Shown in pieces: positions 42,701-51,787 of a stretch of 64,000 nucleotides of DNA (position 1 is the stretch's first letter; every line of letters starts with the position of its first letter). The notes beneath the pieces were generated by a model that had not been told where the DNA came from, ran no database searches, and saw only the letters and a list, made by a program, of their open reading frames with translations. Source of the DNA: WJKG01 sp964627305 (lineage in GTDB: Bacteria; Zixibacteria; MSB-5A5; GN15; FEB-12); assembly GCA_964627305.1 (NCBI GenBank), contig CAZVHP010000003.1:248001-312000 (forward strand), in the 5' to 3' direction. The position numbers were made by a program, and so were the translations under genes.

Positions 42701-43460
42701 CTTCAACGCCGATGGTACGCCCTATGTGGAGCGTCCGGGTCGGCCGGAGGGTGAGGTGCTCTCCGCCGGGGTGACGCTGTCGACACCGGCAGTGGCCAAC
42801 CTGGTCGGCGACGAGTACCCGGAGATTGCCATCCGCTCGGGATACATACTGCCGGGAACCGGGACTGAGAAGCTGTTCCTGCTTGACTACATGGGCGAGC
42901 CTGTCCCCGGCTGGCCGATCGAGACACCAGCACCGCGCTCGTCGGTGTTCTCATCGCGGCAGGTGCCATTGGTAGCGGATATAGACGGCGACGGTCTGGT
43001 GGAGCTGGCTCTGGTCAGTGACGGCGGGCAGTTGCTGGTCTGGGATTTCGAGACTTCCTCGGAAGATGGCGCCAACTCCACGCGTTTCCTGCGCGACAAC
43101 AGGAACTCCTCGATTCTTCCCTCGTTGCCACGCCCGCTCCACCCACCGGGACTCCCACCCGGGCCTGCGCAAATCGCATCAGCCACTCAGGAACGCGATG
43201 ACCAGTTGCGGCTTGTCAGATGTCGGCATGACGTGCGCGATACGATTGAGGCGGTCGGCATGGTGCCCTCTCCCGGCCGGGTGCGACTGGAGGTTGTCGA
43301 TGATACCGGGCTGGTCAGTCGAAGCCATACACGCGAGGTTGATTACGCCGGGACGCATACATTCGTCGTGAGCGCAGCAGAGCTTCCCGACGGCATGTAC
43401 ACGCTTCGCCTGCGCCTCGGACGAACGATGGTGTCACAAGCAGTGGAGGTGCGTCGATGA
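39738..43460 (+). CDS. Secreted subtilisin-like (S8) serine protease with FG-GAP/VCBS repeats
   Basis: About 1240 residues with a signal peptide (MTSLRLILLALVFLSG...). Residues 25-110 look like an I9-type propeptide. The catalytic triad is clear: Asp in AIIDTGVD (about 184), His in GHGTHIAGIVAA (about 250) and Ser in DGTSMAAPMVAG (about 417). The C-terminal 600 residues contain FG-GAP-like beta-propeller repeats with Ca2+ loops (for example DLDNDGFNEI, DIDGDGFKEI, DLDGDGLSEV), and the end carries a short beta-sandwich tail. The start follows the signal peptide rather than the upstream ATG at 39696. It overlaps the next gene by four bases (ATGA). Confidence 0.92.
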   Translation: MTSLRLILLALVFLSGLSGRALAFEQVNQPRGPVPGRYIVKLSERADVNRLSQSLSKDERLSPVTSVPRAELQGADTWQYYYVYQHQSKSLSEAEVISVFGKENVEFVEQDYYLEWYAWPSDDLFDQQWYLYNTGQSYLGIDRISGSFNDTLAIKSGVAGEDINTSPLYDSPPVDATRVVVAIIDTGVDVLHPELEGAIWRNPGEIPGNGIDDDHNGLVDDTLGWDFSGDSADVFNPQPDNDPTDAVGHGTHIAGIVAAQPDGTGIVGIAPNAEIMAIKMFPNGLASIGAAGIVYAVSSGANVINLSWGSPFQSRILEEALGFARRNGVFVEVASGNTGQDERFYPAAIASAFTVGASNSSGEVTYFSTFGDHIDIVAPGLDILSLRAAGTDMYADSYEPGVRIIGSDSLYYLADGTSMAAPMVAGAAARIWAIRPDLSLETLENILRWGARDIVDPFGRGEDFPGPDSVSGWGFLDLHAALQLAGEGGAFIAEPIRRNRYTGDVPIKVAPVAGYDGGWALFMAPYESLDWQQIAAGESMPDDSVAYVFTLGDPEGSVRLRLTDDLGGEHITSFVHVRTRRVEITTPAQGAELRFNVGTAAYCYGPDFDSLTLSLGRMGAGSRRVFGSTGEFFDSLLYNHAVSASDTGEMILSLTGFFGGDTVADSVTVNVLSAFSAGWPQRLIGRGAVTPAMADLDNDGFNEIVLGTSAGVQVWTVQGGNVMTQPGFPVGSGEDFQCVPAIYDIDGDGFKEIIATSATGIHAFKYDGSYAAGWPVACTTGRMPYNYGYPTPVIVGLDHQRDSAIAIINKLGEVLAYRFSGEPYFFSLEGQFAMVNPRISRSWLHGGSSAQVLTADDLDGDGENELVAEYTSMRPYYGLTVFEGRTGRPKFHPTDAVVERIPQAYGFTLADLDGDGLSEVIGLGYDSSFAPFLYVKTMGNQDFPGWPKRIPACDGFIGSYPVVEDLNLDGIPEILVTFFEFDIAYLYIFNADGTPYVERPGRPEGEVLSAGVTLSTPAVANLVGDEYPEIAIRSGYILPGTGTEKLFLLDYMGEPVPGWPIETPAPRSSVFSSRQVPLVADIDGDGLVELALVSDGGQLLVWDFETSSEDGANSTRFLRDNRNSSILPSLPRPLHPPGLPPGPAQIASATQERDDQLRLVRCRHDVRDTIEAVGMVPSPGRVRLEVVDDTGLVSRSHTREVDYAGTHTFVVSAAELPDGMYTLRLRLGRTMVSQAVEVRR

Positions 43461-45649
43461 GATACCGATGGTATGCACTTCTGTTGCTGGGTTCGGCAAT
43501 GCTTCTTCTTGTTGCACCGCCGGATGTACCGGCAGCGGACATCCTGCCGCATCAACCCGATCAGGTGCTGATGCCCGAGCATACGATCATGATGAACCAC
43601 TTTCGTAGTGTGCTGACGTACGGGCCGTACATGCTGGCAACTATGGATGATGGAATCGTGGTGTGTCATTTCGACGACGCGAGAGGAGTCTTCATACCGG
43701 GACCATTTGAGTTTCTGGCGGCGCCACCGGTGGACATGAGATTCACCGCAGACAGTGCCCACGTGATCGTACATATGGAAGATCACGCGCTTTCTCTGTT
43801 CGATGCGCGGCAACTGCCGGATCTCGTCCGGGTGACTACATTCGCTTTCGATGAGCCGTTTGCCGACTACGCCATAAGCGGTAACACCCTGTTTCTGGCG
43901 CGCTGGTTCGACGGTGTGCATCGCTACCAGCTTGATTATCAGCAGGGAACCACTCAGTATTCAGGAGGCAGCCGATATCCAGTGTCGGCAGCGCAGGTGC
44001 AGGTGTGGTCTGATACACTCTATGTACTGGATGAGTACAATGGCCTTATGCGCTGGGCTCTGAGTCGAGCCTTCACAAGTGCGCCGGACCAACTGCTGGT
44101 GCCCAGGCGGGCGCGGAGCTTCGCCCGGAATGGGGAGCTGTTCTATCTGCCGCTGGTGGCCGGGGAGAATGAGCTGTTTGTCGGTACGTTCGGTCACCAG
44201 GGGTCGGGCATCGTGGATACCGTCGTTGGCGAAATGCCGCCGGAGCGGGTCTTTCATGTGGGGAATCGGATTGTTCTGGTTTCGCCGGTGTCCCTTCGAA
44301 TCCTGCATCTCGACAGCGCCGCCGTCGGACAGGAACTGGTGTCGAAGTGGATTCGCGGGGTCGGCACCGACGGCGACGTCTTCAGCAGCACTCTCGGTGA
44401 CTATCTCGTGCTGCCAGACAAGGACGCCGGGTTGGCCCTCTTTGATCTGGTTGACGGAGCCGTTCATGCGGGACTGAACCGGAGTCAGGCAATCAATGGT
44501 CTACAGATGTATCAGGGACGCATCATGGTGTCGACACTGGCCGGCCCGATCGATGTCTATCGGGTGGACTCGCTGGAGGGGGAGGCATCGTACACTCTCG
44601 GAGAGGACTATGAGCATCTGCATGCGATGGACCGCAATGGCGACACGCTGATTATTGTCCACTCGTGGCCGACCGTGCTGAGCCTGATAAGGCAGGTGAC
44701 CGGCGCTGAGTCAGCCTTCGTGGAAGGGAGCACCGGTGTCGGAGTCCCGTTCGTACGTGCAGTACGCTATGTTCCGGGATCGCCAACGCGCACGCCCGGA
44801 GTGGTGCTCTTTGCCCGGGATTGGTTCGATGTGTATCGCTTGCAGGCCCAGGGACAGGTAACCCTCGTGACGCAGGCGGAGCTTGAGGAAGGCATCACAG
44901 CCTGTGAAGTCTCCGGTGACCTGGTGCTGGTTGCCACCGATCGCAACCGTGTGTATCTTTATCGGCTGTCAGATAATCTTCATCCGGAGCTGGTAGCTGT
45001 CGGTGACGCGCCTGCAACCGTGACGGCGCTCGCCATGCTACCCTCGCAGGCGTATGCGTTTGCCGGCAATCGACTGCTGATGATCGATCTGGAATCACCC
45101 TCGCCGCGCCTGATCGACAGCGTCAAGACCCCCGTCCCGGAGGCCTTTGCTGCCGCTATCGATAACAACCGCCTCTTTACTGTTGGTTCTGCGGGAATCG
45201 CTGTGTACCGCCTTGGGTACAGCGCACCCGAACTGATCGAACAGGGCGGTCTGTCGGGCCACTTGCTGGCGATCGAGGATGGAAACCTGATCACGTCGCG
45301 GGGAGCGGCGGTGTATGTGTACCGGTTGTTACAGTATGCCGATGATGCCCCTGATCCGGAATCACTACCGGTCCTGTTCACGCTCAGTCAGAACTACCCG
45401 AATCCGTTCAACGCCGGTACGACAATCGAGTTTTCGGTGACCGACCGCACCCGAATCGAACTGACCATCTACAATCTGCTGGGGCAGGAGGTAACGCGCC
45501 TGATCGACGGGCCGGTCGATCGGGGAACCCATGCTGTTGTATGGAACGGTGCCAACAGCGCCGGGGATCTGGTTGCCTCGGGCGTGTATTTCTACCAACT
45601 GCAACTGGCTGACCGAGTCGCTACGCGCAAGATGATTCTCCTGAAGTAG
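43457..45649 (+). CDS. Secreted beta-propeller-like protein with C-terminal sorting domain
   Basis: A 730-residue exported protein with an N-terminal hydrophobic signal (LLLLGSAMLLLVAPP). The body consists of repeated beta-sheet blades of the LVIVP/WD-like type, without a catalytic signature. The last 90 residues form the conserved C-terminal domain NYPNPFNAGTTIEFSV ... YNLLGQEVTRL ... VASGVYFYQL ... TRKMILLK known as a secretion/anchoring signal in FCB bacteria. The ATGA overlap with the subtilase suggests the two products work together, for example as protease and surface scaffold. Confidence 0.85.
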   Translation: MRYRWYALLLLGSAMLLLVAPPDVPAADILPHQPDQVLMPEHTIMMNHFRSVLTYGPYMLATMDDGIVVCHFDDARGVFIPGPFEFLAAPPVDMRFTADSAHVIVHMEDHALSLFDARQLPDLVRVTTFAFDEPFADYAISGNTLFLARWFDGVHRYQLDYQQGTTQYSGGSRYPVSAAQVQVWSDTLYVLDEYNGLMRWALSRAFTSAPDQLLVPRRARSFARNGELFYLPLVAGENELFVGTFGHQGSGIVDTVVGEMPPERVFHVGNRIVLVSPVSLRILHLDSAAVGQELVSKWIRGVGTDGDVFSSTLGDYLVLPDKDAGLALFDLVDGAVHAGLNRSQAINGLQMYQGRIMVSTLAGPIDVYRVDSLEGEASYTLGEDYEHLHAMDRNGDTLIIVHSWPTVLSLIRQVTGAESAFVEGSTGVGVPFVRAVRYVPGSPTRTPGVVLFARDWFDVYRLQAQGQVTLVTQAELEEGITACEVSGDLVLVATDRNRVYLYRLSDNLHPELVAVGDAPATVTALAMLPSQAYAFAGNRLLMIDLESPSPRLIDSVKTPVPEAFAAAIDNNRLFTVGSAGIAVYRLGYSAPELIEQGGLSGHLLAIEDGNLITSRGAAVYVYRLLQYADDAPDPESLPVLFTLSQNYPNPFNAGTTIEFSVTDRTRIELTIYNLLGQEVTRLIDGPVDRGTHAVVWNGANSAGDLVASGVYFYQLQLADRVATRKMILLK

Positions 45650-45704
45650 GCAGCGATGGTATGGCTTTACATTGTCGAAGACACAGATGGTGAGCCGGTC
45701 CGCA

Positions 45705-46874
45705 CTATTCTGAAGCCGCTGATCGCTCCAACTCTCGCAGGTCCACCTCATACTTGATCGGCTGGCGTCCCTGGTCATAGGGGTCCTCGCTCGTAATCGG
45801 TATTGCTCGTTCAAAGCCGGCGGGGTCGCCGATCAGCGCCTTGACCGGATAGTAGGCCGTTGGATAATAGACCGCGCTGAGGATGTGGTCCCAGGTCTGC
45901 ACCACCGCCGGCAAGGGGTTCTGAGCACGCCCTTCCATGCGGAACTCATATGTGCCGGGTTCGACAAAGTAGGTCCTGGTCACATAGACCGGAAAGTAGT
46001 TCGGCTCCGTATTCACATAGCCTCCCAGCCCAGCCTGCGTGAAATAGGGAAAGTCGGTACCACCGCCGGGCTGAATATCGATCTGGATAATGGCGGAGTT
46101 GGGACCGGTGGTGCCGCTGAGAATCACATAGCACTTGCCATGCAAAACGATATAACCTTGTTCCGGAACAGTCATTTGCAACACCAGCAGGTCTGTCATG
46201 CTGCCGGTGACAAGGGTCTTGAAAGTGCTGCTGGTGTACACAGCGACACCCGGCTCATTGAGCATCTCTTTGGAATTGATGGCGTTATTCGGCAGCATGA
46301 CACTGCTGTCTCCGGGCAATCCGGCACTGAGCCTGATAGCGAAACCGGTATCGGCCGAAAGAGTAAGCTCGCCATAAGCAGTGCCCTGCAGCCTGACAGC
46401 TTCAATACCAGTGGTGTCAAAGACACTCAAGCGGTGGCTGTTGGCAAACGTGCGCACCGCCGGTCTGTCGGCAGAGTCTCTTGTAGCCAGTTCCCCGGCG
46501 ACACGGGCGAACGGTGCACCGGTGAGCAGCACTCGCTCGGCAGCAACTTCACCGGCGATGGTCACCTGCAGGAACAACTCCGGGTATGCGGCAAACAACG
46601 TATCTGCGATTGGCTGAATGCTCCCAAGGCGGTGCGCAAACAGACCATTGGCGGTGGTCACCTCAGCCGCTTCCTGCCAGAGAACTGCGGCGCCTGTCGA
46701 ATCCGGATAGAGACCAAAAACGAGCTGATGGGTACCGTCGACAACAGGCTGGCCGGTGGCATCAACAAGCCTTCCCTGATACGAAATCTGGCCCGGCCCC
46801 GCCGCGGCAAGGCAGAACGTGATAGCAAGGATGGCGCCAGTGATTAGTATCTTTGAGATTGGGGGATGCTTCAT
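45705..46874 (-). CDS. Secreted protein of unknown function
   Basis: About 390 residues with a signal peptide (ISKILITGAILAITFCLAAA). The mature N-terminus has the ISYQGRLVDATGQPVVDGTH pattern seen in many exported FCB proteins with repeated beta-sandwich or fibre-like parts. The C-terminal half includes YVTRTYFVEPGTYEFRMEG. I recognise no enzyme motif. It is convergent with the beta-propeller gene. The first ATG at 46898 is an alternative; M9 (46874) fits the signal better. Confidence 0.6.
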   Translation of the reverse strand: MKHPPISKILITGAILAITFCLAAAGPGQISYQGRLVDATGQPVVDGTHQLVFGLYPDSTGAAVLWQEAAEVTTANGLFAHRLGSIQPIADTLFAAYPELFLQVTIAGEVAAERVLLTGAPFARVAGELATRDSADRPAVRTFANSHRLSVFDTTGIEAVRLQGTAYGELTLSADTGFAIRLSAGLPGDSSVMLPNNAINSKEMLNEPGVAVYTSSTFKTLVTGSMTDLLVLQMTVPEQGYIVLHGKCYVILSGTTGPNSAIIQIDIQPGGGTDFPYFTQAGLGGYVNTEPNYFPVYVTRTYFVEPGTYEFRMEGRAQNPLPAVVQTWDHILSAVYYPTAYYPVKALIGDPAGFERAIPITSEDPYDQGRQPIKYEVDLRELERSAASE

Positions 46875-46898
46875 AACGTCAGATAACTTCCTTTCCAT

Positions 46899-47384
46899 GA
46901 CCCGCCGACCCGCGAGGTCTGTCGGTCAGCGTCGCTGTTTCCGGTAACGCTCATAATATGGAGTACCGGGGCGCAGGATGCAACCAGCCATGTGTGCGAT
47001 CTTCGCTGGGTTAGCCATTTGCAGATCGTATTCTTGTCCCTGTAACGACAGACCTGCTGCGAGTGTTCGAAGTCAGCCGAAAGGCGGGCTGAAACTGTCC
47101 TGTATGGTCGGGATAAAAAGGAAGAACCCTGCCTAGGGGACTGAGCACAGGGGGGATTGAGGCAGGGCTCTTAGGGGAGGATTTTTATATGTTATCTGCG
47201 AAAATTATAATGAATTTCCGCTCAATGTCAACAACCATTTAACTTAATTATCGGAAATATATCCGAAAACTTGCGCCGGTTTTGCGATCTTTTCGACTAA
47301 TATGCCGTTACCCCTGGCATCGGCGCGCATGATGTGCTACATTGGTTGCTTCAGACGTTCAATTGCTCAAAGGACTTAACAATT
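46899..47384. other. Long AT-rich leader region before the symporter gene
   Basis: Nearly 490 bases without a secure gene, divergent between the secreted protein and the symporter. It contains an extended inverted repeat (47122-47172), an AT-rich stretch (47180-47260) and the small inverted repeat TCGGA-N6-TCCGA near 47252-47267. A 17-codon frame (47189-47242) with a GGGGAGGA-like site before it may be a leader peptide but is weak evidence. Confidence 0.4.
47122..47172. repeat. Imperfect 13-bp inverted repeat with 25-base loop
   Basis: AAGAACCCTGCCT (47122-47134) and AGGCAGGGCTCTT (47160-47172) pair in 12 of 13 positions. As RNA it is a stable stem. On the minus strand the stem is followed by CCTTTTT, on the + strand by AGGGGAGGATTTTT, so it could act as a terminator or attenuator in either direction. 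Confidence 0.55.
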
Positions 47385-48605
47385 GTGAATGCCAGAACGG
47401 GAAACCTGATTCTTCTCGGGATGATTGCCGGGGCCATTCTGGGTGTGCTCGGTGGTTGGTTCGCCCCGGATCTGTTTCTTTCGCTAAAATTTCTCGGCAC
47501 GATCTTCCTGAACGCGCTGCGAATGATTGTTGTCCCGCTGGTCGTTGCCTCGATGGTTGTCGGGGTGGCTTCGCTGGGCGATCTTCACAAACTGGGGCGG
47601 ACAGCCGGCAAGACGGTGTTGTACTACTTCACGACTACCAGCCTATCGGTGATTGTAGGCATCATTATGGTCAACCTGATCAGGCCCGGTGCGGGGGTGG
47701 ACGCTTTCGGGGCGTATGTGCCTGATATTGTCGCAGAAGCGACCGGTAAGACGCTGGCCGACGTACTGCTCGGGCTGATACCGACCAATATCTTTCGGGC
47801 GGCAGCCAATGACGACATTCTGCCGCTGATCGTGGTATCGCTGCTCTTCGGTGGCGTACTGTCGACTATCGGAGAGAAAGGCAAGCCGGTGCTGGCGGTC
47901 TTCGAGGGTGTCAATGAGGCGATTATGAGAATCGTCCACCTGATCATCTGGTTCGCACCAATCGGGGTTCTGGCGCTGATCGGCGGGATCGTGGCCGAGA
48001 ACCGGGAGTCGATGGTACAACTGGCGACCAGTCTGGCCTGGTACACCCTGACAGTGTTGCTGGCACTGGGTATTCATGCCCTGATTACGTTGCCGCTGAT
48101 ACTGAACTTCTTCGGCAGGCAGCACCCCGGGCGCTATTTTCTGAACATGGGGCAAGCACTGGCGACGGCGTTTTCGACTGCCTCGTCATCAGCGACCCTT
48201 CCGCTGACGATGCAGGCGGTGGAAGTGAAGAACCAGGTCGACGGCCGGGCGGCCTCCTTCGTGTTGCCGCTGGGAGCCACGATCAACATGGACGGGACGG
48301 CGCTCTATGAGGCCGTGGCGGCCCTGTTCATAGCGCAGATCTACGGTATCGAACTGTCGCTGGGGCAGCAGGTCATCATATTTATGACCGCTACGCTGGC
48401 CTCAATCGGTGCGGCCGCCATCCCTCATGCCGGGACGGTCATGATGGTGCTGGTGCTCTCTGCAGTGGGCCTGCCGCTGGAGGGAATCGGGTTGATCTGG
48501 GCTATTGACTGGTTTCTGGACCGGTGCCGTACGACCGTCAATGTCTGGGGCGATTCGATCGGCGCCGCCGTCATCGGCCAGACGCGCGATTTCCGGGACA
48601 ACTGA
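47385..48605 (+). CDS. Dicarboxylate/amino acid:cation symporter (SDF/DAACS family)
   Basis: A 406-residue membrane transporter of the DctA/GltP/Glt(Ph) family. It has a Ser-rich hairpin TASSSATLPLTMQ and the NMDGTALYEAVAALFIAQIYG segment that binds cation and substrate, with the usual eight helices and two re-entrant loops. The start is a GTG at 47385 with AAAGGA ten bases upstream; the longer frame from 47334 lacks a ribosome binding site. Substrate could be C4-dicarboxylates, glutamate or aspartate. Confidence 0.92.
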   Translation: MNARTGNLILLGMIAGAILGVLGGWFAPDLFLSLKFLGTIFLNALRMIVVPLVVASMVVGVASLGDLHKLGRTAGKTVLYYFTTTSLSVIVGIIMVNLIRPGAGVDAFGAYVPDIVAEATGKTLADVLLGLIPTNIFRAAANDDILPLIVVSLLFGGVLSTIGEKGKPVLAVFEGVNEAIMRIVHLIIWFAPIGVLALIGGIVAENRESMVQLATSLAWYTLTVLLALGIHALITLPLILNFFGRQHPGRYFLNMGQALATAFSTASSSATLPLTMQAVEVKNQVDGRAASFVLPLGATINMDGTALYEAVAALFIAQIYGIELSLGQQVIIFMTATLASIGAAAIPHAGTVMMVLVLSAVGLPLEGIGLIWAIDWFLDRCRTTVNVWGDSIGAAVIGQTRDFRDN

Positions 48606-48620
48606 TAGCCGCCGCCGGTC

Positions 48621-49577
48621 CTATTTGACAACTCGCTGCAGGTGCGGGTGCGAGTTGGCATTGACGCCCACTGGCTGGGCGTTCCGAATGTCGTGGACCA
48701 GCTCGATCGAGGGCAGGGCGTCCATCAAACCAAAACCATTCCCCTTAAGCGTCTGCTCGTAGATGATCGTGTGCAGGTCAGTGAACCCGCCGGAGAACTC
48801 GACTTCCTCACCGTCGATAGTAATCGACCGAAAGGTGGGCATTGCTTTGGCGGTTGCCTCGATCGGAAGGTCGTTGCGGTCGATTGACAGCATCCACTTG
48901 ACCTCGGCATTCTCAAGCTCCATGAACCCGCCTGTCTTGGTAGCGGTGGAAATGTGCACCTCGCTGTGTTGCACTTTTCCGAACAGCCACATGAGCATAT
49001 CGAAAAAGTGAATGCCGATATTGGTCGCCAGGCCTCCGGACCGCTCTATTTGCCCTTTCCAGGACACGAGGTACCAGGGGCCGCGAGACGTGATGTAGGA
49101 GAGGCGAACGTCCTTCTTGCGACCGGATGTATCAGAGAGCAGTTTCTCCCTAAGGGCGATCAGCGACGGGTGTACCCGCAGTTGAAGCACGGTGAAAATG
49201 CGATGTCCGCTCTCTTCTTCCAATTCTCTGAGGGCCTCGATATTCCAGGGGTTGAGCACGAGGGGCTTTTCGCAGATGGCGTCGGCGCCAATGCGCAGGG
49301 CGAACCGGGCGTGAGCGTCGTGAAGGTAGTTCGGCGAGCAAATGGACACCCAATTGATGGCCTTGTCGGGGCTCATACGGCGCAGTTTCTCGCAGTGGCG
49401 ATCGAAGCGTTCAAACTCGGTGAAGAAACGCGCCTCGGGGAAGAAGCTGTCCAGGATGCCCACGGAGTCGTTGGGGTCACAGGCCGCCAGCAGTTCATTG
49501 CCCGTTTCCTTGATGGCCTTGAGGTGACGGGGGGCGACATAACCGGACGCACCGGTTAGAGCAAAATTCCTGGACAT
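48621..49577 (-). CDS. wbpB: Gfo/Idh/MocA oxidoreductase, WbpB/WlbA-like UDP-GlcNAcA dehydrogenase
   Basis: The 318-residue protein closely follows the WbpB/WlbA pattern from its start (NFALTGASGYVAPRHLKAIK, DSVGILDSFFPEARFFTEFERFD) and has the family EKPLVL catalytic motif with Lys. These enzymes oxidise the 3-position of UDP-N-acetylglucosaminuronic acid in the synthesis of di-N-acetylated mannuronic acid for surface polysaccharides. The expected partner genes (wbpA, wbpE, wbpD, wbpI) are not in the window. AAGGAG precedes the ATG; convergent with the symporter gene. Confidence 0.85.
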   Translation of the reverse strand: MSRNFALTGASGYVAPRHLKAIKETGNELLAACDPNDSVGILDSFFPEARFFTEFERFDRHCEKLRRMSPDKAINWVSICSPNYLHDAHARFALRIGADAICEKPLVLNPWNIEALRELEEESGHRIFTVLQLRVHPSLIALREKLLSDTSGRKKDVRLSYITSRGPWYLVSWKGQIERSGGLATNIGIHFFDMLMWLFGKVQHSEVHISTATKTGGFMELENAEVKWMLSIDRNDLPIEATAKAMPTFRSITIDGEEVEFSGGFTDLHTIIYEQTLKGNGFGLMDALPSIELVHDIRNAQPVGVNANSHPHLQRVVK

Positions 49578-49895
49578 AGAGACTCCTTGCTTGTCGTGCC
49601 GATGATGAGGATCGCAAATCCCCGGTTCTCAGCCCAATAAAGGGAAATCCGGGCAGTTGGCAAGGCCGATTTTGGCGGATGCCGCACCAACGCCGCGACG
49701 GAAACCCCTCGACCGAGGCCTGCAGAAAGCGTTTGTACCCCCGCGGATTTTAGTATACTTTCGTATGCCACAGTTTTGCCGCAGCAGGGAATGGGGGCAT
49801 CGAGGATCGATCGATCAGGGGATGATCGATGTCGCTGCAGGTCGTATTCGTAAATCCGTTTCGATGTTAACAGCAATTACAACAGGGAGTGATCG
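49578..49895. other. Intergenic region between divergent wbpB-like and transketolase genes
   Basis: About 320 bases. A TATACT box at 49754-49759, inside the palindrome AGTATACT, could be a -10 element for the transketolase; no good -35 partner is seen at the right distance. Nothing else recognised. Confidence 0.35.
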
Positions 49896-51764
49896 ATGCG
49901 TGTAAGGGATGCCAAACTGTCTCGATCGAAGCACAAGCAACTGGCCGATTTGGCTCAACTGGTCCGCTACTGGTCCATTGTCTCGACGACCGAGGCGGGG
50001 TCGGGCCATCCGACGACGGCCATGTCGGCGACGGACCTGATGGTGACACTCGTATTTGGAGGGTTCTACCGGTTTGACCTCAAAAAGCCCGACAACCCTG
50101 CCAATGATCGTCTGATCTTCTCGAAGGGACATGCTTCGCCGCTGCTGTACGGCTTGTATGGCGCAGCGGACGCGATTACCGAGAAGGAGATCATGTCGTT
50201 GCGCAAGTTCGGAAGCCGCCTTGAGGGGCATCCCGCGATGACCTTCCCGTACACCGAGGCCGCCACCGGCTCCCTGGGGCAGGGACTGTCGGTAGGGGTC
50301 GGCATGGCCCTCAACGCCAAGTACGTTGACAAGCTGCCCTACACAACTTGGGTGTTGCTGGGAGACAGCGAGATGGCGGAGGGACAGGTCTGGGAGGCGA
50401 TGAATCTGGCCGCGTACTACAAGCTGAGTAATCTGGTGGGGGTCCTCGATGTTAACCGCCTCGGACAGCGTGGCCAGACCATGTATGGCCATCGCATTGC
50501 TGAGTACGAGCGACGGGTCAAAGCGTGTGGCTGGAAGACGATTGTGGTCGATGGCCACGACATTCCAGCCATCCATAGAGCCTATGTGCGTGTCCTTGCC
50601 GGAGGTGACAAGCCGGTGATGATTATTGCCCGGACGCTTAAGGGCAAAGGCGTGGCGCTGGTGGAAAACAAGGATGGCTGGCACGGCGTGCCGATCCCCC
50701 GGTCGGAGCTGGACAATGCCCTGCGGCAACTCGGACCCGTGAATCGCTCCGTGCGCGGCGAGGTTGCCGCTCCGAAGAAGTACCGGGCAAAGGCCGCAGG
50801 CAAGAGACGGGTCAAGGACCCGGACTACAGCGCAACCGACAAGATACCCACTCGGAAGGCCTACGGCAATGCCCTGGCGCGGTTGTTTCCGGCCTTTCCG
50901 AACCTGGTGGTCCTCGACGCCGAGACGAGCAACTCCACCTATACCAACATATTCCAGTCGGCCCATCCCGATAGCTTCTTCGAGATGTTCATTGCCGAAC
51001 AGAACATGGTATCGGCGGCTGTCGGGCTGGCACGTCGCGGGAAGCTGGTCTGCGCGTCCAGTTTCGCGGCGTTTCTCTCGCGTGCCTGCGACCAGATTCG
51101 GATGGCGCAGTATGCTGAGCCACACATGATCATCAATGGCTCACACGCCGGTGTGGCTATCGGGCAGGACGGTCCCTCGCAGATGGCGCTGGAGGATATC
51201 GCCATGTTTCGCTCCATTCTTGGGAGCATCGTGTTGTATCCCTGTGATGCGTACAGCTGCGAACGTCTGACGGAGGCGGCGCTGCGCGCCGGGGGGGGGA
51301 TCGTGTACATGCGTACCTCGCGCAACGCAACCGGTGTGCTCTACCGCAAATCTGATACCTTCCGCATCGGGGGCAGCAAGACCGTGCGCCGCAGCTCGGG
51401 CGACGTCGTCACGGTGGTGGCTGCCGGTATTACTCTGCACGAGGCGCTCAAGGCGCATGAGGAACTGAAGAAGCAGAAGATAGCTGTTCGCGTGATCGAT
51501 CTGTACAGCGTCAAGCCGATCGACAAGGCCGCGCTGAATCGGGCCGCGAAAGAAACGCGGGGGATTCTCACGGTGGAAGATCATTTTCCCGAGGGAGGCA
51601 TCGGCGAGGCCGTGCGCTCGGTGTTCGAGCGCTGTCCGGTCCCGATAGTCAGCCTCGCCGTCAATCGTCGTCCAACCAGCGGGAGCCCCGAGGAGTTGCT
51701 TGACCATCAGGGTATCAGCGCCCGGGCGATCGTGACTGCCGTCCTCAAAATGATCCGCAGGTAA
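49896..51764 (+). CDS. tkt: Transketolase
   Basis: A single-chain 622-residue transketolase. The TPP domain has SGHPTTAMSATDLMV, FSKGHASPLLYGLYG and GDSEMAEGQVWEAMNLAAYY (the GDG-like motif), followed by a Lys/Arg-rich linker near 290-315. The pyrimidine domain has LDAETSNSTYT, FEMFIAEQNMVSAAVGLA and a C-terminal transketolase domain. The enzyme moves two-carbon units in the pentose phosphate pathway. The start is preceded by GGGAGTGAT. A methyltransferase gene follows after 23 bases. Confidence 0.94.
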   Translation: MRVRDAKLSRSKHKQLADLAQLVRYWSIVSTTEAGSGHPTTAMSATDLMVTLVFGGFYRFDLKKPDNPANDRLIFSKGHASPLLYGLYGAADAITEKEIMSLRKFGSRLEGHPAMTFPYTEAATGSLGQGLSVGVGMALNAKYVDKLPYTTWVLLGDSEMAEGQVWEAMNLAAYYKLSNLVGVLDVNRLGQRGQTMYGHRIAEYERRVKACGWKTIVVDGHDIPAIHRAYVRVLAGGDKPVMIIARTLKGKGVALVENKDGWHGVPIPRSELDNALRQLGPVNRSVRGEVAAPKKYRAKAAGKRRVKDPDYSATDKIPTRKAYGNALARLFPAFPNLVVLDAETSNSTYTNIFQSAHPDSFFEMFIAEQNMVSAAVGLARRGKLVCASSFAAFLSRACDQIRMAQYAEPHMIINGSHAGVAIGQDGPSQMALEDIAMFRSILGSIVLYPCDAYSCERLTEAALRAGGGIVYMRTSRNATGVLYRKSDTFRIGGSKTVRRSSGDVVTVVAAGITLHEALKAHEELKKQKIAVRVIDLYSVKPIDKAALNRAAKETRGILTVEDHFPEGGIGEAVRSVFERCPVPIVSLAVNRRPTSGSPEELLDHQGISARAIVTAVLKMIRR

Positions 51765-51787
51765 TCTGTTGTCGGGAGGGACAAGAC

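Noticed and set aside
47189..47242. 17-codon leader peptide before the symporter gene
   Set aside because: The frame follows a G-rich purine stretch and could be translated, but there is no amino-acid run or conservation evidence; not called as a gene.
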